This document shows positions 7,728 to 14,103 of a DNA stretch of 14,103 nt, piece after piece. Numbering within the stretch: the first letter of the stretch is position 1; the number at the start of each line of letters is the position of its first letter. The notes beneath the pieces are model-generated. The model ran no database searches. It saw only the letters and a program-made list of their open reading frames with translations, and was not told where the DNA came from. Position numbers and translations under genes: made by a program. Location of the stretch: the NCBI GenBank assembly GCA_937876225.1, contig CALFIC010000031.1:1-14103 (forward strand), given 5' to 3'. The DNA comes from an uncultured Chloroflexota bacterium. Its GTDB lineage: Bacteria; Chloroflexota; Chloroflexia; Chloroflexales; Roseiflexaceae.

Positions 7728-7861
7728 GGGTTACTCCTTATAATCTGATTTTCTCGCACTTCAACACTGTATTCACTGGAGCAAAAATTCCATAGTGACA
7801 TATTTCTTGTCTAATCTACGATTCATTTTGTTACTGTGAATTTAGGTATTCGTAACTCTAA

Positions 7862-7890
7862 ATGGTAGCGTAACTTTGGGCATATGTCAA
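7862..7890 (-). promoter_or_regulatory. Candidate sigma-70 promoter for the peptide transporter operon
   Basis: On the minus strand a perfect TTGACA (7890-7885) is followed after 17 nt by TACCAT (7867-7862), matching TATAAT at 4 of 6 positions. It would start transcription about 130 nt upstream of the binding-protein ATG. Two direct copies of AGTTACG (complement of 7869-7875 and 7851-7857, 18 bp apart) flank the -10 hexamer and could be a regulator site. Prediction by pattern only. Confidence 0.35.
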
Positions 7891-8196
7891 CGATTCAAGC
7901 GGTTGTTGGCGTTGATATACATGAAGTGCTGGTGATTAGTTAGTATTTTGTCATTATTTACATGCAATATTCTTTATACCGGTTATCTATGCTCAAAAAT
8001 CTACCTGGTTACCAGAAAATTGTTGTGTGTGGGTGTTTTTATTTACAACACAAACGGATAAATCACATGATTTTGTGTCAATTTTGAATCAATAACGTGT
8101 GATTTTACCTAAAACCACTTGATATGCATTTTCGGTGGCGTTATTTGTCAAGGAGGTTTCGTGTGGGCTTTTATTGTTTTTGCGCTATTTTCATCC

Positions 8197-8225
8197 TTGA
8201 CACACAAAACGACATATGGTAGCAT
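8197..8225 (+). promoter_or_regulatory. Candidate sigma-70 promoter for nrdJ
   Basis: A perfect TTGACA (8197-8202), a 17-nt spacer and TAGCAT (8220-8225, 4 of 6 matches to TATAAT). The predicted transcription start near 8232 falls at the first NrdR-like box and leaves a leader of about 200 nt before nrdJ. Pattern-based prediction. Confidence 0.4.
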
Positions 8226-8229
8226 ACTT

Positions 8230-8277
8230 TTACGTTATTTAGTGATGTTCCCCACTGCGTACTACTATATATTGTGT
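8230..8277 (+). promoter_or_regulatory. Tandem NrdR-like boxes upstream of nrdJ
   Basis: Box B, CTACTATATATTGTGT (8262-8277), matches the NrdR palindrome ACACTATATATAGTGT at 13 of 16 positions by my count. Box A, TTACGTTATTTAGTGA (8230-8245), matches at 10 of 16. Their starts are 32 bp apart, close to three helical turns, the paired spacing known for NrdR operators. NrdR is the ATP-cone repressor that controls ribonucleotide reductase genes in many bacteria, and the boxes lie just before such a gene and immediately after a candidate -10. No nrdR gene is in the window. Confidence 0.55.
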
Positions 8278-8431
8278 TTCTTTAGCACAACAAATATATT
8301 GAGCGCAATGAATTAATGCTACAGTGTGTAGTATTTTCTTGTTTTTTGGCACTAGATAGCATTAAACTGCCGCACGCACAGGTGCGAATTGTTGGTGAAC
8401 TGTAATCTTACAAGGTAAATGGAGGCTGGGT

Positions 8432-10720
8432 ATGACACTGGAAGAGACGGTAGCGGCGGAAGCAGGGTTGACTGCGTATCATGATGATGCAATACAAGCG
8501 CCAACGACGATTGTAAAGCGAGATGGTCGTACAGTGGTGTTTGAGGCAGAGCGGATTCACAATGCTATCACCCGCTGTTTTCAGAGTTTTGGACGTGATT
8601 CAAACACGCCCGTAAAAGAATTGACGCGGCGTGTCGTCAATATCGTGGCAGCCAAAGCCACGCGTGGTATGCCCAGTGTCGAAGAAGTCCAAGATATTGT
8701 CGAAATGGTGCTCCAAGCTGCGGGTGAATTCGAAGCAGCCAAGCGCTATATTTTGTATCGTGCTGAGCGTGCCAAAGAGCGCGAGCGTCGCCCCGTACCC
8801 GACGATGTGCGCGAGGCATTTTCGGCATCGGATAAGTATTTCCCCACACCGTTGCAGAAATTCCAGTTTTTTGATAAATATTCACGGTTCAACTATGATT
8901 TAGCCCGGCGCGAAACCTGGATCGAAACGGTCGATCGCTCGGTCAACTATTTGCATAGCATTGCCGGTGACCGTTTGCCCCGTGAAACCTACGAGCGTAT
9001 CCGTTCTGCCGTGCTCGAAATGCGCGCCATGCCGTCGATGCGTTTGTTGGCGATGGCTGGTCCTGCGGCAGAGCGCAACAACATTGCCATCTACAACTGT
9101 AGCTACCAACCGGTCGAAAGCATTGATTCGTTTGTCGAAGCCTTGATTATTTCGATGGCGGGTTGTGGTGTCGGCTATTCGGTCGAAAGCAAGTACGTCG
9201 AAAACTTCCCCCGTATCAAACGTCAAACGGGTGCTGCGCCATTGAACTATGTGGTCGAAGACTCCGCCGAAGGTTGGGCTGACGCTATGCGGGTCGGGTT
9301 GCAGATTTGGTGGGAAGGTGGCGATGTACGCTTTGATTTGTCGCAATTGCGTGCCGCTGGCGCTGCCTTGCGCATCAAGGGTGGCCGTGCTTCAGGTCCT
9401 GAGCCACTTCGTCGCACGCTTGACTTCATGCGCCGCAAAGTGTTGTCCCGCCAAGGTTCGTTCTTGCGCCCAATTGATGCCCACGACATGATGTGTGTGG
9501 TTGGTACGGCTGCCGTGTCGGGTGGTGTCCGTCGTACCGCCATGATTTCGTTGTTTGACCCCGAAGATACCGAAATGCTCCAATCCAAGAGTGGCGACTT
9601 CGAACACGAAAACAGCCACCGCTGGAATGCCAACAACTCGGCTGTCTGGCCGGTCGGTGGCTTGACCCAACAATCGTTTATCCATCAATTCATGGAAATG
9701 GTTGACTCGGGTCGCGGCGAGCCCGGCATCTTCAACCGTGAGGGCGCCAACACTATGAAGCCCGCCCGTCGCAAAGACGCTGACTTTGGTACGAACCCCT
9801 GTGGCGAAATCAATCTGCGCCCGTGGCAGTTTTGTAATTTGACCGCGGCGGTGGCCCGTGCTGACGATACCTTCGAAACCCTGCGTGAAAAGGTCGAAGT
9901 CGCCACCATCATCGGCAGCATTCAGTCGATGGCCACGCACTTCCCCGGTTTGCGCCCTATGTGGAAGCAAAACTGTGAAGAAGAACGCTTGCTCGGTGTC
10001 GACATCACCGGTCAAATGGATAGTTTGGCCGCCCAAGACGCCCAATTCAAACGCCAACTACGCGAAATTTCGATTGAAGTCAACCGCGTGACGGCTGCCG
10101 CGTTGGGGATTAACCAGTCTGCATCGATTACCTGCGTCAAACCCAGTGGTAATTCGTCGCAATTGTTGAATTGTGCCAGTGGCTTGCACCCCCGTTGGGC
10201 GCCCTACTACGTCCGCAACGTGCGCGTGTCGATCCACTCACCCATCTACAAAGTGTTGCGCGATGCTGGTGTCCCCATGGACCCCGAAAACGGCCAGAAT
10301 GTGGACAACGCTACCACCTGGGTTGTGCATTTCCCCATGAAGGCGCCTGAAGGTGCTATTACCCGTGGCGATGTGAGTGCCATCCAACAGTGTGAGTTCT
10401 GGTTGCAAAACAAACTCTTCTGGACCGAACACAACCCGTCGGTCACCATCACCTATCGCCCTGATGAAGTGCTTGAAGTGATGAAGTGGGTTTGGGAGCA
10501 TCGTGAACAAGTGGGCGGTATGTCCTTCTTGCCCGCATTTGATGCCCAATACGACCAAATGCCGTATGTCGAGATCGCCAAGGAAGAATACGAGCGCCTC
10601 GCCGCTGAATTCCCTGAAATCGACTTCAGCAAAGTATGGCGCTACGAAGAGAGCGACCTCACCAACGCTGCCCAAGAATTGGCGTGTGTGGGTGGATCGT
10701 GTGAGATCTCGTTGACCTAG
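8432..10720 (+). CDS. nrdJ: Adenosylcobalamin-dependent (class II) ribonucleotide reductase
   Basis: A 762-residue enzyme reducing ribonucleotides to deoxyribonucleotides for DNA synthesis, using a thiyl radical generated with coenzyme B12, so it needs no oxygen and no radical-bearing second subunit. Residues about 25-115 form an N-terminal ATP-cone (VKRDGRTVVFEAERI), the usual allosteric activity site. Catalytic residues are visible: C223 (YNCSYQ) and C468 (FCNL) as the reducible pair, and C457 with E459 in NPCGEI as thiyl radical site and proton donor. The 11-residue spacing of C457 to C468 equals that of C408 to C419 in Lactobacillus leichmannii RTPR. The C-terminus CVGGSC (752-757) is the swinging-arm dithiol. 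Whole-sequence style and the CxxxxC tail resemble RTPR rather than larger NrdJ proteins. ATG has GGAGG 6 nt upstream. Probably NrdR-regulated. Confidence 0.95.
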   Translation: MTLEETVAAEAGLTAYHDDAIQAPTTIVKRDGRTVVFEAERIHNAITRCFQSFGRDSNTPVKELTRRVVNIVAAKATRGMPSVEEVQDIVEMVLQAAGEFEAAKRYILYRAERAKERERRPVPDDVREAFSASDKYFPTPLQKFQFFDKYSRFNYDLARRETWIETVDRSVNYLHSIAGDRLPRETYERIRSAVLEMRAMPSMRLLAMAGPAAERNNIAIYNCSYQPVESIDSFVEALIISMAGCGVGYSVESKYVENFPRIKRQTGAAPLNYVVEDSAEGWADAMRVGLQIWWEGGDVRFDLSQLRAAGAALRIKGGRASGPEPLRRTLDFMRRKVLSRQGSFLRPIDAHDMMCVVGTAAVSGGVRRTAMISLFDPEDTEMLQSKSGDFEHENSHRWNANNSAVWPVGGLTQQSFIHQFMEMVDSGRGEPGIFNREGANTMKPARRKDADFGTNPCGEINLRPWQFCNLTAAVARADDTFETLREKVEVATIIGSIQSMATHFPGLRPMWKQNCEEERLLGVDITGQMDSLAAQDAQFKRQLREISIEVNRVTAAALGINQSASITCVKPSGNSSQLLNCASGLHPRWAPYYVRNVRVSIHSPIYKVLRDAGVPMDPENGQNVDNATTWVVHFPMKAPEGAITRGDVSAIQQCEFWLQNKLFWTEHNPSVTITYRPDEVLEVMKWVWEHREQVGGMSFLPAFDAQYDQMPYVEIAKEEYERLAAEFPEIDFSKVWRYEESDLTNAAQELACVGGSCEISLT

Positions 10721-10733
10721 ACTGACCTAACTG

Positions 10734-10772
10734 AAACGTCCCTCGCTCGATGCAGAGTGGGGGACGTTTTTT
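10734..10772 (+). terminator. Intrinsic terminator of nrdJ
   Basis: Stem AAACGTCCC (10734-10742) with GGGACGTTT (10761-10769), an 18-nt intervening loop that can pair further, and a run of six T (10767-10772). It begins 13 bp after the nrdJ stop codon and separates nrdJ from the LLM gene. Confidence 0.85.
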
Positions 10773-10876
10773 GTGCCCTGTTGTTTTTATCGACCACAGG
10801 ATGAGGTCGTAGTTGTATGCTACACAGCCAAAATGTGCGATGATAGCAACGGAATGCAATACGAAGGAGCAAATCC

Positions 10877-11839
10877 ATGAGTGCAAAATTTGGGGTGTTT
10901 GTCCCGCAAGGCTGGCGTATGGATCTAGTCGAAATTCGCGATCCGCTAGCCCAATACGAAGCGATGACTGCGGTCGCACGTGAAGCCGAAAAGGCCAAGT
11001 TCGATTCGATTTGGGTGTATGACCACTTCCACACCGTCCCGACACCCGAAATCGAGACAACCTTTGAATGCTGGTCGATTACCGCTGGCCTGTCACGTGA
11101 CACCAAAAGCATCAAAATCGGCCAAATGGTGACCTGTAATGGCTATCGCAACCCGGCGTTGTTGGCCAAAATCGCTTCAACCATCGACGTGATGAGTGCG
11201 GGGCGCTTGTTGTGTGGCCTCGGGGCTGGCTGGTACGAACATGAATGGCGCGCTTACGGTTATGGCTTCCCCGAAGTACCAGAGCGCATGCGAGCTTTCC
11301 GCGAGGCGGTCGAGATTGTGGTTAAAATGTGGACCGAAGAAAAACCAACCTACCAAGGGAAGTTTTATACCATCAACGAGCCCATCAACGAACCCAAGGG
11401 CATTCAAACACCCCATATTCCGTTGTGGTTGGGTGGCGGTGGCGAAAAAGTCACCCTCAAGTTGGTGGCCAAGTACGCTCAAGCCTGTAATGTGGGCGGC
11501 GGTGATCCCGTATTGGTAAGCCAAAAACTTGCCATTTTGAAAGAACATTGTGAGACATTGGGTCGCTCATACGATGCCATCACCAAAAGCACTAGCATCA
11601 ATGTGTTCATGCTGAAGCCCGGTGAAGATGCCGAACAAGCCACCGCCAAGGTGCGTGGTGCAGTCAGCCTCGAAGACTACAAAAAGAATGTCGTCGTCGG
11701 TGGTGCTGATGCAGTAACGGCCAAAATTGATTCGTTGTTGGCTGCTGGTGCTGACTATATCATTGGCTATTTGCCGCGGGTGGCGTATGAGCCCGAACGT
11801 GTGCAACAATATGCCGATGTGCTGAAACAATACGCATAG
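10877..11839 (+). CDS. LLM class flavin/F420-dependent oxidoreductase
   Basis: A 320-residue luciferase-like monooxygenase-family TIM-barrel protein. Family features in order: N-terminal strand KFGVFVPQG (4-12), helix with AREAEKAKFDSIWVYDHF (34-51), the TCNGYRNP segment that follows the second barrel section, the conserved DVMSAGRLLCGLGAGWYEHE stretch, and PLWLGGGGEK after a helix rich in E and K. This arrangement is typical of the F420-dependent actinobacterial and Chloroflexota subgroup rather than of FMN luciferases. The reaction and substrate cannot be read from the sequence. There is no signal peptide, so it is cytoplasmic. ATG is preceded by GAAGGAG with 7-nt spacing. It is flanked by a terminator on each side, so it is a single-gene unit unrelated to nrdJ. 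Confidence 0.88.
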   Translation: MSAKFGVFVPQGWRMDLVEIRDPLAQYEAMTAVAREAEKAKFDSIWVYDHFHTVPTPEIETTFECWSITAGLSRDTKSIKIGQMVTCNGYRNPALLAKIASTIDVMSAGRLLCGLGAGWYEHEWRAYGYGFPEVPERMRAFREAVEIVVKMWTEEKPTYQGKFYTINEPINEPKGIQTPHIPLWLGGGGEKVTLKLVAKYAQACNVGGGDPVLVSQKLAILKEHCETLGRSYDAITKSTSINVFMLKPGEDAEQATAKVRGAVSLEDYKKNVVVGGADAVTAKIDSLLAAGADYIIGYLPRVAYEPERVQQYADVLKQYA

Positions 11840-11848
11840 GCCATCGTA

Positions 11849-11880
11849 ACCCCCACTCTGTCGGTATACAGGGTGGGGGT
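11849..11880 (+). terminator. Hairpin after the LLM oxidoreductase gene
   Basis: Outer arms ACCCCCAC (11849-11856) and GTGGGGGT (11873-11880) extend inward by five more pairs including one G-T, leaving loop CGGTAT. It starts 10 bp after the LLM stop codon. No T-tract follows, so on its own it is terminator-like or an mRNA 3'-protecting stem, working with the next hairpin. Confidence 0.65.
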
Positions 11881-11900
11881 GTCCTATCTCAGCGGTGTAT

Positions 11901-11950
11901 AAAAACGACATCCCCCGGCACGCTATAAACGTGCCGGGGGATGTCGTTTT
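11901..11950. terminator. Bidirectional intrinsic terminator between LLM gene and rpoC
   Basis: Perfect 21-bp stem, arms 11902-11922 and 11930-11950, with the 7-nt loop CTATAAA. The stem core is a G+C block (ATCCCCCGGCACG) and its ends are A/T runs. On the minus strand, five T lie at the stem base (complement of 11901-11905), the correct layout for terminating rpoC 10 nt beyond its stop codon. On the plus strand, the stem ends in TTTT. Confidence 0.9.
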
Positions 11951-11959
11951 GTGGGTGAA

Positions 11960-14103
11960 TTATTCTTGGTCGTTTGAAGAATCAGGGACATCGCTTTTCA
12001 ACGATTCCAACATCGCTAGGACATCGGCATCAACGGGTTTGACCGTTGGTGTAGCGCGTTGGCGTGCGGGCTTGGCTGCCTGCGTCTCCGGTTCAAGCGG
12101 TGCCACTGCGTCTGAAGCTACTGCCACTGGTTCGAGTTCGGGGTCGTTGTCGGCGCGATCGTTGTCTTCGGCCAGACTGCGGCGTTGGGCTTCGGCCAAT
12201 TCGGCGGCAGCCAATTCGGCTGCGGCGATTTGGCGACGTGCTTCGGCGCCGGTACCGGCAGGAATGAGCTTGCCGATGACGACGTTTTCTTTGAGCCCAC
12301 GCAGGTAGTCGATTTTGCCGGTAATGGCGGCTTCGGTCAACACGCGGGTGGTTTCTTGGAAGGAGGCCGCCGACAAGAAGCTGTCGGTTTCGAGTGAGGC
12401 TTTGGTGATACCGAGCAACAGGGATGAGGCCGTTGCGGGGATACCACCTTGGGCCCAGATTTCGGTATTGACACGGGCAAATTCACCGATATCGACGCGC
12501 TCGCCGGGCAGGTAATGGGTATCACCGGCTTCGTTGATGCGTACGCGGCGGAGCATTTGGCGAATGATGACCTCGAGGTGCTTGTCATTGATACCTACGC
12601 CTTGGGGGCGATAGACCTTTTGGGCTTCCTTGAGCATGTAGGTTTGCAAGGCGTCGCGCCCTTGGATTTCGAGCAACTCTTGGGGATGGGCCGAACCTTC
12701 GGTCAAGAGTTGACCAGCGACGACGCGACCGCCATCATTGACTTCTTTGCGGAGGCGGGCATTTTGGGCAACAGGAGTATCAATCGCATCTTGATAATTG
12801 CTGACGATATTGATGATGCGCCCAGATATGTTGACCACACCGTGTTGGCGGGCACGCAAGGCTTGCTCGCGGTGTTCGGTGTTGTTGCTTCGGGCAATGA
12901 TATCGCCCTTGTTGACTTGGGCTCCATGTTCAACGGTGGCGACGAAATATTCTGGCATAATTTGCTCGTCGTAGACATTGCCTTCGTCGACGATATGCAA
13001 ATATTGCTGTTGATTCTTTTCACCATCCTTGGAGCGGTTGAGTATGCCATCTTGTTCGGCAAGCACGGCGCGAGTTTCGGGTTTGACACGGGCTTCGAAA
13101 ATTTCGATGATACGTGGTAACCCTTGCGTGATGTCGTCTGCCGACGCCACACCACCGGTGTGGAAGGTACGGAGCGTGAGCTGCGTGCCTGGTTCACCGA
13201 TTGACTGGGCGGCAATAATGCCGACGGCTTCGCCGATTTCGACCAACTTACCGGTGGCCAAATTTCGTCCATAACACTTGCGACAAATGCCGTATTCGGC
13301 TTGGCAGTGCAGTGGGGTGCGGATAAAGACGTGGGTGACGCCGCGCGCATAAAAATGCTCAGCGACTTCTTCACGGACTTCTTCACCGGCAGTGACCAGC
13401 ACGGTGCCGTCATTGGCGATGATGTCTTGGGCGGCGATACGACCCACGGCACGTGAGGGCATCTTCCAGTCCATTGATTCATCGTCGTTGTCGTGGCGAT
13501 GGAGCAACAAGCTGTCGGTTGAGCCACAGTCGTCGGTGGTGACGATGTTGTCTTGGGCGACGTCGATGAGACGGCGGGTCAAATAACCGGCGTCAGCAGT
13601 ACGCAAGGCGGTGTCGGCCAATCCTTTACGACCACCGTGGGTCGATACGAAGTACTCGAGCACGGTCAAGCCTTCGCGGAAGTTTGATTTGATCGGTAGT
13701 TCGATGATTTTGCCGGTAGGGTCAGCCATCAAACCACGCATCCCAGCCATCTGGGTGAGCTGATTGATGTTACCGCGGGCTTTGGAGCGCACCATCATCG
13801 ATACCGGATTGAACGGTTGGGCATCATTGGCTTTGCGTACCAAACCAGTCATGGTTTTGCTGGCTTCGGTCCAAATAGCAACGACTTGGTTATAGCGTTC
13901 TTTGTCGGTGGTCAAACCGCGGTTGAAGCGCTTTTCGGCTGCCGTACGTTTTTCTTCGGCATTGTGCATGATACCGATTTTGTCGTCGGGTACTTTGATG
14001 TCTTGTACGCCGACAGTCATACCACCACGCATGGCGTAATGGAAGCCGACCGACTTGATTTTGTCGGCTTGTTCGGCGGTACGTTCTGACCCGTAGTAAC
14101 GCA
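11960..14103 (-). CDS. rpoC: DNA-directed RNA polymerase subunit beta-prime, C-terminal part (5' end outside window)
   Basis: The reading frame is open to the right edge, so about 714 C-terminal residues are present. It begins with RYYGSERTAEQADKIK and contains MMVRSKARGNINQLTQMAGM, then FREGLTVLEYFVSTHGGRKG and ADTALRTADAGYLTRRLIDV, the bridge-helix region. The second zinc site has one cysteine in DDCGS (codon 13526-13528) and three in CQAEYGICRKC (about 13275-13310). The trigger loop is seen in GEAVGIIAAQSIGEPGTQLT and RTFHTGG. The magnesium-binding NADFDGD motif lies upstream of the window. After KLIPAGTG there is a non-conserved tail of about 90 residues, rich in Ala, Glu and Asp, containing AAAELAAAELAEAQ. 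As in most bacteria the missing 5' part is expected to follow rpoB. The gene ends at the bidirectional terminator. Confidence 0.97.
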   Translation of the reverse strand, partial: RYYGSERTAEQADKIKSVGFHYAMRGGMTVGVQDIKVPDDKIGIMHNAEEKRTAAEKRFNRGLTTDKERYNQVVAIWTEASKTMTGLVRKANDAQPFNPVSMMVRSKARGNINQLTQMAGMRGLMADPTGKIIELPIKSNFREGLTVLEYFVSTHGGRKGLADTALRTADAGYLTRRLIDVAQDNIVTTDDCGSTDSLLLHRHDNDDESMDWKMPSRAVGRIAAQDIIANDGTVLVTAGEEVREEVAEHFYARGVTHVFIRTPLHCQAEYGICRKCYGRNLATGKLVEIGEAVGIIAAQSIGEPGTQLTLRTFHTGGVASADDITQGLPRIIEIFEARVKPETRAVLAEQDGILNRSKDGEKNQQQYLHIVDEGNVYDEQIMPEYFVATVEHGAQVNKGDIIARSNNTEHREQALRARQHGVVNISGRIINIVSNYQDAIDTPVAQNARLRKEVNDGGRVVAGQLLTEGSAHPQELLEIQGRDALQTYMLKEAQKVYRPQGVGINDKHLEVIIRQMLRRVRINEAGDTHYLPGERVDIGEFARVNTEIWAQGGIPATASSLLLGITKASLETDSFLSAASFQETTRVLTEAAITGKIDYLRGLKENVVIGKLIPAGTGAEARRQIAAAELAAAELAEAQRRSLAEDNDRADNDPELEPVAVASDAVAPLEPETQAAKPARQRATPTVKPVDADVLAMLESLKSDVPDSSNDQE

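Larger units (their letters stand above)
7728..8431. other. AT-rich divergent intergenic region
   Basis: A 704-bp spacer between the divergently transcribed binding-protein and nrdJ genes, clearly richer in A and T than the flanking genes. It contains the two candidate promoters and the NrdR-like boxes listed separately. Other symmetric elements are CTGGT-T-ACCAG (8005-8015), AAATCA-CA-TGATTT (8060-8073), an outer inverted pair ACACAAA/TTTGTGT (8048-8054 and 8072-8078), AAATCACA/TGTGATTT (8060-8067 and 8098-8105) and CTACA-GTG-TGTAG (8319-8331). I found no tRNA and no B12-box consensus. Confidence 0.8.

Noticed and set aside
8320..8431. Possible cobalamin riboswitch before the B12-dependent nrdJ
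   Set aside because: Plausible from gene function, but no B12-box consensus or multi-stem layout could be found. Only a 5-bp stem CGCAC/GTGCG (8371-8386) is visible.
9392..10057. Minus-strand frame of 221 codons inside nrdJ
   Set aside because: Antisense shadow across the conserved active-site region of nrdJ.
10791..10809. Hairpin CGACC/GGTCG before the LLM gene
   Set aside because: Only 5 bp with a 9-nt loop; expected by chance.
12449..13120. Plus-strand frame of 223 codons inside rpoC
   Set aside because: Antisense to highly conserved rpoC sequence; no recognisable domain and no ribosome-binding site that stood out.

Overview
The window looks like a chromosomal stretch of a free-living bacterium with moderate GC coding regions and AT-rich spacers. 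The gene set (an oligopeptide ABC importer whose lipoprotein has a KETVVV-type linker, a B12-dependent class II ribonucleotide reductase, a probable F420-dependent LLM oxidoreductase and a single-chain M16 peptidase) suggests Chloroflexota, but this is inferred from protein style only, not from a 16S or any database search.

Layout, left to right. Positions 1-60 are a pentanucleotide microsatellite, followed by two back-to-back perfect palindromes (71-92 and 93-110). An M16 zinc peptidase gene (170-1441, +) converges on a five-gene minus-strand peptide/oligopeptide importer operon, with a 15-bp hairpin between them acting as a terminator. In transcription order the operon is: substrate-binding lipoprotein (7727-5793), a perfect 16-bp intercistronic hairpin, permease oppB (5683-4484), permease oppC (4471-3443), ATPase oppD (3446-2463) and ATPase oppF (2466-1489). 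The last three junctions are a 12-nt gap and two ATGA overlaps, so translation is tightly coupled.

A 704-bp AT-rich divergent spacer (7728-8431) separates this operon from nrdJ (8432-10720, +). It holds a candidate promoter for each side and, before nrdJ, a tandem pair of NrdR-like boxes 32 bp apart. nrdJ ends in an intrinsic terminator and is followed by an independent LLM-class oxidoreductase gene (10877-11839, +). The 3' part of rpoC (RNA polymerase beta-prime) enters from the right edge on the minus strand. Two strong hairpins separate the LLM gene from rpoC.

The most interesting observation is in the substrate-binding protein. Its family-5 binding-protein segments are in circularly permuted order: the half that normally forms the C-terminal lobe comes directly after the lipoprotein linker, and the half that normally starts the protein comes last. 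The break falls near the inter-lobe hinge. The partner permease OppB carries an extra extracytoplasmic segment of about 60 residues with two cysteines, which may matter for docking. I could not test how widespread this architecture is.
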